A stretch of 64,000 bases of DNA from Azospirillum lipoferum 4B (GTDB lineage Bacteria; Pseudomonadota; Alphaproteobacteria; Azospirillales; Azospirillaceae): assembly GCF_000283655.1 (NCBI RefSeq), contig NC_016587.1, positions 496,001 through 560,000 of the forward strand, given 5' to 3'. The notes under the pieces are model-generated. The model saw only the letters and a program-made list of their open reading frames with translations. It was not told the origin of the DNA and did no database searches. Below, in pieces: positions 11,432-20,076 of the stretch. The first letter of the stretch is position 1, and every line of letters starts with the position of its first letter. Made by a program: the position numbers and the translations under genes.

Positions 11432-11823
11432 TCCGGCGCGGCCTGGGCGGCGCGGCGCGGCGGCAGGGCGGCGGAATTCAGGAAGCGGGCGACCTGCTCC
11501 TCCTCCAGCGGCTTGGGCATGAAGGCGGCGCCGACCGCCCGGATGCCGGACACCACCGCGTCCTGCGCATTTGCGGTGATGATGGCGATATGGACGTCCG
11601 GGTGGCTCTGGCGCAGCTTGGCCGCGGTATCCACGCCATTGTCGCCGGGCATGTTGTAATCGATGATCGCAACATCCACAGGCGTATCCTGAAGCCTCTT
11701 GAAGAGTTCATCTCCGTTCGCCGCCTCGACGACCGACCAGTCCGGCTTGTTGCGCAAGACCATTGCCCGCACATGCATGCGCGAGAGCTTGCTGTCATCG
11801 ACTATGATTGCAGTCTTACTCAA
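11428..11823 (-). CDS. Receiver-only response regulator, first gene of the chemosensory operon
   Basis: This 131-residue receiver has the acidic pair in IIVDDSKLSR, phosphoacceptor Asp55 in VAIIDYNMPGDNG, Thr in AIITAN and Lys in FMPKPLEEE. There is no DNA-binding domain. The start is taken as TTG at 11823, because AAAAGG lies eight bases upstream; the frame open to 11874 has no better site. It is coupled to cheC by a GTGA overlap. It resembles CheY proteins of alternative chemosensory pathways and could be the phosphate-carrying output or a competitor of the second receiver next to cheA. Confidence 0.88.
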   Translation of the reverse strand: MSKTAIIVDDSKLSRMHVRAMVLRNKPDWSVVEAANGDELFKRLQDTPVDVAIIDYNMPGDNGVDTAAKLRQSHPDVHIAIITANAQDAVVSGIRAVGAAFMPKPLEEEQVARFLNSAALPPRRAAQAAPE

Positions 11824-11873
11824 GATATAAGCCTTTTGGATAGAGCTCGACCGGCAGAGCCGAATTGTGCGCA

Positions 11874-11902
11874 AGTATACAGAATGGTTGTCGTCACGCC
11901 AG
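11874..11902 (-). promoter_or_regulatory. Candidate sigma-70 promoter of the chemosensory operon
   Basis: On the minus strand a good -10 box TATACT (11879-11874) follows a weak -35 box CTGGCG (11902-11897) at a 17-base spacing. The predicted start of transcription would leave about 45 bases before the TTG of the first gene. The assignment is by eye only. Confidence 0.4.
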
Positions 11903-12009
11903 TCCCCTTGATCGCGGTGGGGAAATGGCGTCGGGATTTTGCGGGCGCGGCGGCTGGCCGACTCATGCTATCGAGACGGACCGCCTCCTTTCGATCCGGC
12001 CCCCCTTCC

Positions 12010-15000
12010 ATGCCGCCATCCTCCGCCGCCGCCAAACTGGCCGCCCTCCTACGCGAGGCGCTGGCCCACCACCGCGCCGGCGACCTGGATGGGGCCGAGC
12101 GTGCCTACCGCGCGATGCTGGCGGCCGACCGGGGCAATCCCGATGCGCTGCACCTGCTGGGCGTGCTGCACCACCAGCGCAGGGAAGATGCCGAAGCGGT
12201 CGAACTGATCGGCCGGGCCATCGCGCGGCGGCCCCGGATGGCGGAGCAGCACGCCAATCTCGGCCTCGCCCTCCATGCGCAGGGCCGGCTGGGCGAGGCG
12301 GAGGCGGAGTACCGCCGGGCGCTCGCCCTGCGCGAGGCCTATCCGCAGGCGCACAACAGCCTGGGCAGCGCGCTGCAGGAGCAGGACCGGCTGGCAGAGG
12401 CCGCCGCCCATTACCGCCGCGCGCTCGACCTCGACGCCGGCTATGCCGAGGCCTGGGCCAATCTCGGCACGCTGCTGCGGGCGCGCGACGAGTATGGCGA
12501 GGCGGAAACGGCGCTGCGCCACGCCCTGCGGCTCGATCCCGGCCATGCCACCGCCCTGACCAATCTCGGCGTCGTGCTGAAGGAGACCGGCCGAACCGGA
12601 GAGGCCGAGGCCGCGCATCTGGAGGCGCTGCGCCTCACCCCCGGCGATGCCGAGATCATGGTGAATCTCGCCCTGCTGCGCGAGGCCCAGGGCCGCGGCG
12701 GAGAGGCGGAGGCGCTGTACGGCCAAGCGCTCGCCCTGTCTCCCGGCTTCGCGCTGGCGCGCTGGAACCTCGCCCTGCGGATGCTTGGGCAAGGACGGCT
12801 GGCGGAGGGGTGGGACGAGTATGAGGCGCGCTTCGCCTCCCGCCGCGTCTCGGCCGGGCGCAGCTTCACGCTGCCGCCCTGGAACGGTGCCATGGACGGT
12901 GGCGCGGGCGGGCGGCTGCTGGTCTGGCGCGAACAGGGGCTGGGCGACGAGCTGATGTTCGGCACCGCCCTGCCCGACCTCGCCGCCGGGATCGGGCCGG
13001 AAAACCTGGTGGTGGAGGTCGATGCCCGGCTGACCGGGCTGGTCGGCCGCGCCCTGCCCGGTGTGACCGTGCGGGCGCAGACCGCCGATCCCACCGATGC
13101 CGACGCCCATCTGGCGATGGGGTCGCTGCCGCGGCTGCTGCGGCCGACGCTGTCCGCCTTTCCCGACCGGCTGTCCTGGCTGGCGCCCGACCCGGCCCGA
13201 CTGGCGGACTGGCGGGACCGGTTGGCGGCGCTGGGGCCGGGCCTGCGCGTCGGCATCTGCTGGGGCAGCCAGAACATGTTGGGGGAGCGCAAGGGGTCCT
13301 ACACGACGCTCGCCGACTGGGCGCCGCTGCTGACCCTGCCCGGCCTGATCCCGGTCACCCTGCAATATGACGGGCGCGAGGCGGAGATCGCCTCGACCGA
13401 AGCGCGTCTGGGCCTGCGCATCCACCGCTGGCCGGACACCGACCTGAAGAACGACCTGGAGGGGGTGGCGGCGCTGATCGCCGGGCTCGACCTCGTGGTG
13501 ACGGTGGCGAGCTCGGTGGGCGAGATGGCGGGCGCCCTCGGCGTGCCGGTCTGGCGTTTCGGCCCGGCCGGCGACTGGACGGCGCTGGGCAGCGCGGTGC
13601 GGCCCTGGTTCCCCTCGATGCGGCTGTGGCGCCCGCGGCCCGGCGAAAGGCTGGCGGATGTGCTGGCGCATATGGCGGCGGAGTTGCGCCGACTGCTGCC
13701 CGCCCTGCCCATCGCCGACTGGCTGGCACAGGCGCAAGACCTGCACGAGTCCGGCCGCTGGCCGGAGGCGGAGAAGGCCTATCGGCGTATCCTCGACCAG
13801 GGCGGCGAGGTGCCGGCGGCGCTGGAAGGCTATGGCCTGCTCGGCCATCAGGCCGGCCGACCCGACATCGCCGTCACCCTGCTGACCCGCGCCATCGCAG
13901 TGGAGCCGACCGCCGGCCGCCACAAGCGCCGCGCCCTCGCCCACCAGGAGATGGGGGCGATGGCCGAGGCCGAGGCCGACTGGCAGGCCGCCGCCGCGCT
14001 CGCCCCCGACGATGTGGAGGCGCTCGGCAATCTCGGCGCCCTGCGCCTGACCCGCGGCGCCGGCAGGGACGCGGCGGAGGCGACCGACGCGGCGCGGCGC
14101 CTCGCCCCCTTCCATGCCGGGCTGTGGGCCAATGCCGGGCTGGCCCGGCAGGCGATGGACGGCGACGGCGTGCCATTCTTCCGGCGGGCGCTCGCCCTCG
14201 ATCCCGCATTGGCGGAGGCCTGGACCGCCCTGTCGGCCGACGCCCTGCGCGACGCCGCGCAAGCCGTCGAGGCGGAGCGTGCGGCGGGGCGGGCCTTGCG
14301 CCTGCGGCCCGGCGACCCGTCGGCGACCGGCAATCTCGGGCTGGCGGCGCTGGCGCTCGACCGCCCGGCCGAGGCGGTGGCGCATCTGCGTCTGGCGCTC
14401 CAGGGCCGTCCGGGCGATCCCGGCACGCTCGGCAACCTCGCTTTGGCGCTGGAACGGGCGGGCGACGGCGGCGCGGCGGGGCTGGCGTGGTGGCGGGCGA
14501 TCCTGCTGGCGCCCGGCACCGGGGCCGGCTGGGCCGGGCTGGCCGACCTGCGCCAGCGCCAGAGCCGGTTGGATGCCGCGCTGAAGGGCTGGGGCCGGGC
14601 GCTGGCGCTGGAGCCGCGACGGGCGGAGTGGCGCTACAATCTGGGCAACGCCCTGCACGCCGCCGGACATCCCGCGGATGCCGACGCGGCCTATCGGCAG
14701 GCGGTGGAGGACGACCCGAGCCTGACGCTCGCCGCCTTCAACCGCGGCTATGCGGCGCTGGCGCGGGGGGAACTCGATGCCGGCTGGACCGGGCTGGAGG
14801 CCCGCTTCGCTGCCGGACAGGCCTTGCCCGACCGCCGCTTCCGCATTCCCGCCTGGGACGGCAGCAATCCGGCGGGAAAGACGGTGCTGGTCTGGCGCGA
14901 GCAGGGGGTGGGCGACGAGCTGATGTTCAGCGCCTGCTACGCCGACCTGATCGCGCGCGCCGGCAAGGTGATCGTGGAATGCGAGCCGCGGCTGGTGGAT

Positions 15001-15846
15001 CTCTTCGCGCGCTCCTTCCCGCAGGCGCTGGTGCGCGCGGCGACGGCGGATCCCGTGGACGCGGATTTCCACGTCCCGGCGGGGTCGCTGCCCTTGCGGC
15101 TGGGCTGGGGGTTGGGCGGCTTTCCGGCGCGGGACGGTTGGCTGCGCGCGGACGAGGCGGCGGTGGGGCGGTGGCGGGGGTGGTTGGGGGAGTTTGGCGG
15201 TGGCGACGGCCCTCTCCCTAACCCTCCCCCGCCTTCGGCGGGAGAGGGGACTGCCGCCGCTTCGCGATCAGGTCCCGCAGAAAATACCCCGGAAAGCATC
15301 CTGCCCCCTCTCCCGCGAAGCGGGGGAGGGATGGGGAGGGGGCAACCGCTACAAGGGTTTAACCCAGCCCTCACCGTCGGCCTCTGCTGGCGCAGCGGCC
15401 TGCGCAACGCCTTGCGCGATGCCAACTACGCGCCGCTGATCGACTGGGCGCCGATCCTCACCCTGCCCGGCCTGCGCCTGATCAACCTTCAATATGACGA
15501 CTGCGATGCCGAACTCGCCGACGCCGAAAATCGCTTCGGCATCGCCATCCACCGCCCGCCGCTCGACCTGAAAAACGACCTGGACGGGGCGGCCGCCCTG
15601 ACCGCGGCTCTGGACCTCGTGATCTCCGCCGGAACGTCGGTGGCGGAGATGGCGGGCGCGCTGGGAGTGCCGGTCTGGCGGATCGGGCCGGCGGGGGACT
15701 GGACGGCGCTGGGCACCGCTTGCCGGCCCTGGTATCCGTCCATGCGTCTGTTCGGGCCGCGACCGGGCGAGACGCTCGGCGACGCGCTGGGCGCCGCCGG
15801 GCGTGCCCTCAGCAGTCTCAGAACGCGGGAACCACGGCGTTCTTGA
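12010..15846 (+). CDS. Giant TPR protein with two glycosyltransferase-like modules
   Basis: The product is about 1278 residues in two homologous halves. Each half has an array of tetratricopeptide repeats (about 10-270 and 570-930) followed by a module of about 300 residues. The module opens with LLVWREQGLGDELMFG or VLVWREQGVGDELMFS and ends with MAGALGVPVWR and DWTALG, as in TPR-linked GT9/GT41-like proteins. Such proteins are often tied to surface or flagellar glycosylation, but the substrate here is unknown. A 50-residue Pro/Gly-rich stretch (about 1066-1117) in the second module is absent from the first and comes from a DNA repeat. ATG 11965 is an alternative start. The 3' end overlaps the convergent metQ by 29 bp. 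Confidence 0.85.
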   Translation: MPPSSAAAKLAALLREALAHHRAGDLDGAERAYRAMLAADRGNPDALHLLGVLHHQRREDAEAVELIGRAIARRPRMAEQHANLGLALHAQGRLGEAEAEYRRALALREAYPQAHNSLGSALQEQDRLAEAAAHYRRALDLDAGYAEAWANLGTLLRARDEYGEAETALRHALRLDPGHATALTNLGVVLKETGRTGEAEAAHLEALRLTPGDAEIMVNLALLREAQGRGGEAEALYGQALALSPGFALARWNLALRMLGQGRLAEGWDEYEARFASRRVSAGRSFTLPPWNGAMDGGAGGRLLVWREQGLGDELMFGTALPDLAAGIGPENLVVEVDARLTGLVGRALPGVTVRAQTADPTDADAHLAMGSLPRLLRPTLSAFPDRLSWLAPDPARLADWRDRLAALGPGLRVGICWGSQNMLGERKGSYTTLADWAPLLTLPGLIPVTLQYDGREAEIASTEARLGLRIHRWPDTDLKNDLEGVAALIAGLDLVVTVASSVGEMAGALGVPVWRFGPAGDWTALGSAVRPWFPSMRLWRPRPGERLADVLAHMAAELRRLLPALPIADWLAQAQDLHESGRWPEAEKAYRRILDQGGEVPAALEGYGLLGHQAGRPDIAVTLLTRAIAVEPTAGRHKRRALAHQEMGAMAEAEADWQAAAALAPDDVEALGNLGALRLTRGAGRDAAEATDAARRLAPFHAGLWANAGLARQAMDGDGVPFFRRALALDPALAEAWTALSADALRDAAQAVEAERAAGRALRLRPGDPSATGNLGLAALALDRPAEAVAHLRLALQGRPGDPGTLGNLALALERAGDGGAAGLAWWRAILLAPGTGAGWAGLADLRQRQSRLDAALKGWGRALALEPRRAEWRYNLGNALHAAGHPADADAAYRQAVEDDPSLTLAAFNRGYAALARGELDAGWTGLEARFAAGQALPDRRFRIPAWDGSNPAGKTVLVWREQGVGDELMFSACYADLIARAGKVIVECEPRLVDLFARSFPQALVRAATADPVDADFHVPAGSLPLRLGWGLGGFPARDGWLRADEAAVGRWRGWLGEFGGGDGPLPNPPPPSAGEGTAAASRSGPAENTPESILPPLPRSGGGMGRGQPLQGFNPALTVGLCWRSGLRNALRDANYAPLIDWAPILTLPGLRLINLQYDDCDAELADAENRFGIAIHRPPLDLKNDLDGAAALTAALDLVISAGTSVAEMAGALGVPVWRIGPAGDWTALGTACRPWYPSMRLFGPRPGETLGDALGAAGRALSSLRTREPRRS
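15209..15345. repeat. Palindromic G/C-rich repeat inserted in frame in the TPR gene
   Basis: Two imperfect hairpins lie side by side: one with arms CTCCCCCGCC and GGCGGGAGAG around TTC, the other with arms CCCCTCTCCCGC and GCGGGGGAGGG around GAA. The form is that of a REP/BIME-type intergenic element. Here it is read through in frame and adds about 50 residues between the residues GEFGGG and TVGLCWRSG of the second glycosyltransferase-like module. The paralogous first module lacks any such insertion. Confidence 0.8.
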
Positions 15847-16609
15847 ACTTGGTGAGGATGAACTCCTTCACCTCGGGGCTGTTGTAGGACTTCACCAGCT
15901 TGGCGACCCAGGGCTTGTCCTTGTCGGCCTTGCGGACGGCGATGACGTTGGCATAGGGGCTGTCGGCCGACTCGCGGGCAATGGCGTCCTTGACCGGGTC
16001 GATGCCGGCCTCCAGCGCGAAGTTGGTGTTGATCGCGGCGGCGGTCACGTCGTCGAGCGAGCGCGGCAGCTGGGCGGCGTCCAGTTCGACGATCTCCAGC
16101 TTCTTCGGGTTCTCGACGATGTCGATGGGCGAGGCCTTGAGGTTGCCGCCGTCCTTCAGCTTGATCAGCCCCTTGGCCTGCAGCAGCAGAAGGACGCGGC
16201 CGCCGTTGGTCGGGTCGTTGGGGATGGCGAACTTGGCACCGGTCGGCAGTTCCTCCAGGCTCTTCACCTTCTTGGAATAGATGCCGATGGGATAGACCAC
16301 CGTCTTGCCGACGCTGACCAGATCGAAGCCGCGGTCCTTCACCTGATTGTCCAGATAGGGCTGGTGCTGGAAGCTGTTGGCGTCCAGATCGCCGCCGGCC
16401 AGCGCCTGGTTCGGGATGACGTAGTCGGTGAATTCCAGGATCTGGATGTCCAGCCCGTCCTTGGCGGCGATGGGCTTCACCGCTTCCAGGATCTGGGCAT
16501 GCGGACCGGCGGTGACGCCGACCTTGATGGTCTCGGCAGAAGCACCGAAGGCGATGGCCATGGTGGCGGCGCCGGCCAACAGGGAAGCCAGCGAACGGAA
16601 GCGCAGCAT
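15818..16609 (-). CDS. metQ: Methionine ABC transporter substrate-binding protein MetQ
   Basis: This 263-residue periplasmic binding protein belongs to the NlpA/MetQ family. It delivers methionine to the MetNI transporter. The family motifs VGVTAGPHAQILE, DLDANSFQHQPYL and KFAIPNDPTNGGRVLLLL are present. The signal peptide ends in FGASA before ETIKV and has no lipobox cysteine, unlike E. coli MetQ, so it is probably a soluble periplasmic protein. ATG 16609 is preferred because GAGGAG lies just upstream; an in-frame GTG is at 16618. It is the last gene of metNIQ. Confidence 0.92.
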   Translation of the reverse strand: MLRFRSLASLLAGAATMAIAFGASAETIKVGVTAGPHAQILEAVKPIAAKDGLDIQILEFTDYVIPNQALAGGDLDANSFQHQPYLDNQVKDRGFDLVSVGKTVVYPIGIYSKKVKSLEELPTGAKFAIPNDPTNGGRVLLLLQAKGLIKLKDGGNLKASPIDIVENPKKLEIVELDAAQLPRSLDDVTAAAINTNFALEAGIDPVKDAIARESADSPYANVIAVRKADKDKPWVAKLVKSYNSPEVKEFILTKFKNAVVPAF

Positions 16610-16650
16610 CTCGAACACTCCTCGGGGTTTTAGAGTCGGGATTTCTTGGG

Positions 16651-17319
16651 TCAGGATTTCAGATTGCGTTTGTTGACGCGGCGGGCAATCAGGTCGCCCG
16701 TCGACTGGACGATCTGCACCAGCACGATCAGCACGATGACCACCGCCAGCATCACCTCCGGCAGGAAGCGCTGATAGCCGTAGCGGATGCCGAGGTCGCC
16801 CAGGCCACCGCCGCCGACCGCACCGACCATGGCGGAATAGCCGATCAGGCTGACCGCCGACAGGGTCAGGCCGGCGACGATGCCCGGCAGGGCTTCCGGC
16901 AGCAGGACCTTGGTTATGATCTGGAAGGGCGTGGCGCCCATCGCCTGCGCCGCCTCGACCAGTCCGCGGTCGACCTCGCGCACCGCATTCTCCACCACGC
17001 GGGCGATGAAGGGGGCGGCGGCGACGGTCAGCGGCACGATGGCGGCGTTGGTGCCGATGGAGGTGCCGGCGATCAGCCGGGTGAAGGGGATGATCGCCAC
17101 CACCAGGATGATGAAGGGGGTGGAGCGGGTCATGTTGACCACCGCCCCCATCACCTTGTTGAAGGCGAAATTCTGCAGCAGCTCGCCCCGCCCGGTGACG
17201 GCCAGCATCACGCCGATGGGAAGCCCGATCAGCGTCCCGATGGCGCCCGACACCGCCACCATGTGCAGCGTGTCGATCAGCCCCTTGATCAGCAGGTCAA
17301 TGATTTGCGGGGAGAGCAT
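16651..17319 (-). CDS. metI: Methionine ABC transporter permease MetI
   Basis: This 222-residue inner-membrane permease has five or six hydrophobic segments. The coupling-helix EAA motif EAAQAMGATPFQIITKVLLP contacts the ATPase MetN. Its length and the NMTRSTPFIILVV segment are typical of MetI. The 5' end overlaps the 3' end of metN by 23 bp, so the two are co-translated, and metQ follows after a short gap. Together they form a complete D/L-methionine importer. Confidence 0.93.
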   Translation of the reverse strand: MLSPQIIDLLIKGLIDTLHMVAVSGAIGTLIGLPIGVMLAVTGRGELLQNFAFNKVMGAVVNMTRSTPFIILVVAIIPFTRLIAGTSIGTNAAIVPLTVAAAPFIARVVENAVREVDRGLVEAAQAMGATPFQIITKVLLPEALPGIVAGLTLSAVSLIGYSAMVGAVGGGGLGDLGIRYGYQRFLPEVMLAVVIVLIVLVQIVQSTGDLIARRVNKRNLKS

Positions 17320-18349
17320 GGCCCAACACCTCGACGCCCAGATTGTTCTCTTTCACCAGTGCGATGGCGGCATCGACCTTGGCCGCGTCGCCCAGCGCCT
17401 CCACCACCAGCGTGCCGAAGGGCGCGCCCTGGATCTCGTCGATCTGGCCGTGCCAGATGTTCAGGTCCAGGTTCAGCCGGCGGCTGATGGCGCTGATGAC
17501 CGGGGTGGTCGCCTTCTCGCCGGTGAAGGTGATGCGCAGCACCGGATTGCTCCCCAAGCCGGGCTGGGGCGCCAGCCGGTCGCGCAGGCTGTCGGGAATC
17601 CCGCGGTTGATGACGGGATCGACGAAGCTGCGGGTGGTGGGGTGCTTCGGATGGGCGAAGATGTCGAACACCGGCCCCTGTTCGATCACCCGGCCGCCCT
17701 CCATCACCGCCACCTTGTGGCAGATCTCCTTGATGACGGCGATCTCGTGGGTGATCAGCACGATGGTCAGGCCGAGCCGCCGGTTGATGTCGCCCAGCAG
17801 ATGCAGGATCTGCGTCGTCGTCTCCGGGTCGAGCGCGGAGGTCGCCTCGTCCGACAAAAGCACCTTCGGCTTGCTGGCCAGCGCGCGGGCGATGCCGACG
17901 CGCTGCTTCTGCCCGCCCGACAGTTCCGCCGGATAGCGGTCGCGCTTGTCGGCCAGCCCGACGAGGTCGAGCAGCGGCTCCACCGTCCGGCCGATCTCCG
18001 CCCTGGCCATGCCGGCCAGCTCCAGCGGCAGCGCCACATTGTCGAAGACGGTGCGCGAGGACAGCAGGTTGAAGTGCTGGAAGATCATGCCGATGGAATG
18101 ACGGGCCCGGCGCAGCTCCGCCGCCGACAGGGTGGTCATCTCCACCCCGTCCACCGTGACGCTGCCCGACGTCGGGCTTTCCAGCAGGTTGACGGTGCGC
18201 AGCAGGGTCGATTTGCCGGCACCCGACCGGCCGATGATGCCGAAGATCTCGCCGCGGTCGACCGTGATGTCGACATCGGCGAGCGCCTGCACCGAAGCGC
18301 CGCCGCCGCGGGCCGGGTAGGTCTTGTGAATGTTTGTTAGCGTTATCAT
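17297..18349 (-). CDS. metN: Methionine ABC transporter ATP-binding protein MetN
   Basis: The 350-residue ATPase of the methionine importer shows Walker A GRSGAGKSTLL, signature LSGGQKQRVGIARAL, Walker B VLLSDEATSALDP and the H-loop of ITHEIAV. A C-terminal NIL-type regulatory domain (about 270-350) binds methionine in homologues and shuts the transporter down when methionine is plentiful. It is the first gene of the metNIQ operon. No known SAM riboswitch was recognised in the roughly 200 bases upstream, though this was judged by eye. Confidence 0.94.
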   Translation of the reverse strand: MITLTNIHKTYPARGGGASVQALADVDITVDRGEIFGIIGRSGAGKSTLLRTVNLLESPTSGSVTVDGVEMTTLSAAELRRARHSIGMIFQHFNLLSSRTVFDNVALPLELAGMARAEIGRTVEPLLDLVGLADKRDRYPAELSGGQKQRVGIARALASKPKVLLSDEATSALDPETTTQILHLLGDINRRLGLTIVLITHEIAVIKEICHKVAVMEGGRVIEQGPVFDIFAHPKHPTTRSFVDPVINRGIPDSLRDRLAPQPGLGSNPVLRITFTGEKATTPVISAISRRLNLDLNIWHGQIDEIQGAPFGTLVVEALGDAAKVDAAIALVKENNLGVEVLGHALPANH

Positions 18350-18545
18350 CGTTCTTCGAAGTCTGGCTGGCGGAGTTGCCCGGCCCCGCCCCGCTCAGTG
18401 GAAGAGCAGGAACAGGACCGGGTCCGGCGCATCGTGGTCATGGTCGAAATCGCGGAGCCTCAAAGTGCCGCAGTTCGGTCTCGCAATACAGCGGTATGGT
18501 TCCGCCGCACCGGTCTGGCTTCCATGCGGTCCGCGCAGGCTGAAC

Positions 18546-18743
18546 TCAGCGCCTGCGGTCAGGCAGCCGGTTCAGATGCTGGTGAGCGGCGCGCTGCGCC
18601 TGTCCGACATTGCGGAAGACACGGCGGTCGAGATCGCGGAAGGCCCAATCGGACACAAAGAAGGTGAAGCCGCCGCGCTCGGCGACGACGATGCCGGCGG
18701 ACCGGCCCTGTACTTCGATGGCATAGGCGTTGGCGTGGGACAT
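18546..18743 (-). CDS. Small conserved-looking protein of unknown function
   Basis: This 65-residue frame begins MSHANAYAIEVQGRSAGIV and contains a beta-rich core (VVAERGGFTFFVSDWAFRDLD) followed by a basic C-terminus. The codon pattern and amino-acid mix look like a real small protein. It carries no signal peptide or membrane helix. It lies alone upstream of metN on the same strand, 196 bases away, so co-transcription is possible but not shown. The family is not recognised. Confidence 0.5.
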   Translation of the reverse strand: MSHANAYAIEVQGRSAGIVVAERGGFTFFVSDWAFRDLDRRVFRNVGQAQRAAHQHLNRLPDRRR

Positions 18744-19274
18744 GGCGACGGACTCCCCCTGGCGCGGCGTGCCCTCGACGGCTGCGGGGCGGCGCGGCGC
18801 AATTGCGTTCAGGACTGGCGGATGTGCGGAATGGGCGCTGTGTCCAGGGGCCGCGGGATCAGCGGCAACACAGGCCCGGGCGCATCATGCAGGCCGGGAA
18901 GGCGGTCCGACGCAGGGATGGGGGAGCGGAAACTCGCGAGGTCATTCCGGTCTCTCCTTCTTGAAGAGGTCCACGACCGGTATCGTGGCGCTTTAGCGTT
19001 TGGTGACGCGGCGCAAGCTGCAGAAGTCAAATTGCCGCGGGATGCCCCGGCGGGGCGTCCGATGCCGATATCTCTATCCTATCGGTCTGATTTAAACAAG
19101 GCCTATATCGCGACTTGTGTGGTTTTTTATATATAACGTGACGATTTTGTTGTTTTGGGTGGACCGCGCGCGGACGCGCATAGCTTCCTAATGCGCGATT
19201 GACTCGATATGATTACAACCTTGATCGTTTTCTCCATCGCCCATCACCGGCGATTGATTTCATTGGAGGCGATA
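18744..19274. other. Non-coding stretch with an AT-rich segment before the lysozyme gene
   Basis: No convincing gene is seen. From about 19080 to 19200 the DNA turns AT-rich (including TTATATATAA), in sharp contrast to its surroundings. It probably holds the promoter of the lysozyme gene on the plus strand. Confidence 0.5.
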
Positions 19275-19916
19275 ATGACGGTTCAGGGTTTCAACGGCGT
19301 CGTCGATGTCTCCCATCACAACAGCGTAAGCAGCTTCTCCACCGTCAAGAGCGACGGTATCGTCGCCGTCATTCACAAGGCGACGGAAGGGTCCACCTAC
19401 CAGGATCCGCAATATCCCAGCCGTCGGACCGCCGCGAAATCGGCTGGTCTGTTATGGGGATCCTATCACTTCGCCACGGCGTCGGATGTGCAGTCCCAGC
19501 TTGACAATTACCTTGGCTATGCCGATCCATCCGCCAATGACCTGATCTGCATCGATTACGAATCAAGCAGCTCCGGCACCATGTCGCTCGCCCAGCTCGA
19601 AGACTTCGTCACCCGGATTCACCAGAAGCTCGGACGATATCCTGTCGTTTACGGCGGCAGTCTTCTGCGTGAAAATCTGCAGGGCGTAACATCGACGGTT
19701 CTTTCGTCCTGCCCGTTGTGGTTCGCGCGCTACTCCAGCCAGCCGAGCGCCCTTCCCTCCGCCTGGTCGAACTGGACCCTGTGGCAATACACCGACGGCC
19801 AGAGCGGACCGGAGCCCCACACGGTGAACGGCATCGGAAACTGCGACCGCGACACCTTCAACGGCACCGCCGCCGAACTGCAGGCGCAGTGGCCCCTCAC
19901 CTCCCCGACATCGTAA
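19275..19916 (+). CDS. GH25-family lysozyme (muramidase)
   Basis: The 213-residue product matches glycoside hydrolase family 25, which cleaves the MurNAc-GlcNAc bond of peptidoglycan. Visible family signatures are VVDVSHHN near the start, [15 protein letters not shown], the catalytic acid pair in LICIDYESS, and WTLWQYTDG near the end. ATG 19275 is chosen for its ribosome site GGAGG five bases away; the longer frame to 19209 adds a non-typical leader. There is no signal peptide, so export would need lysis, a holin or a secretion system. The gene stands alone behind an AT-rich promoter region, which suggests a phage-derived or transferred gene. Confidence 0.88.
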   Translation: MTVQGFNGVVDVSHHNSVSSFSTVKSDGIVAVIHKATEGSTYQDPQYPSRRTAAKSAGLLWGSYHFATASDVQSQLDNYLGYADPSANDLICIDYESSSSGTMSLAQLEDFVTRIHQKLGRYPVVYGGSLLRENLQGVTSTVLSSCPLWFARYSSQPSALPSAWSNWTLWQYTDGQSGPEPHTVNGIGNCDRDTFNGTAAELQAQWPLTSPTS

Positions 19917-20076
19917 CCGGATCGCTCAAGCCGTCGCCGCCCGTCCCCCGGACCACCACGACGCCATGGCTGGATGCCATGGACAGGTGACGGGCGCGCG
20001 GAATGTGCTATCTATCGCCTCGATGGTTCATCCGGGGCCCCCATTCCGCCCCGGCGAGCGAAGCGAGGAGAGTGTT

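Noticed and set aside
5987-11659. Very long plus-strand open frame opposite the chemosensory operon
   Set aside because: It is the antisense shadow of GC-rich genes: low-complexity Ser/Arg/Ala composition and no domain, while the minus strand holds well-defined Che proteins.
12049-15072. Long minus-strand frame opposite the TPR gene
   Set aside because: It is a Gln/Arg/Gly-rich shadow, and the plus strand has clear TPR and WREQG motifs.
15209-15345. CRISPR-like or terminator element
   Set aside because: There are only two different hairpins with no regular spacers, and the segment lies within an intact reading frame.
18350-18545. SAM-responsive riboswitch before metN
   Set aside because: The conserved cores of SAM-I, SAM-II or SAM/SAH elements were not seen. 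A covariance search would be needed to be sure.
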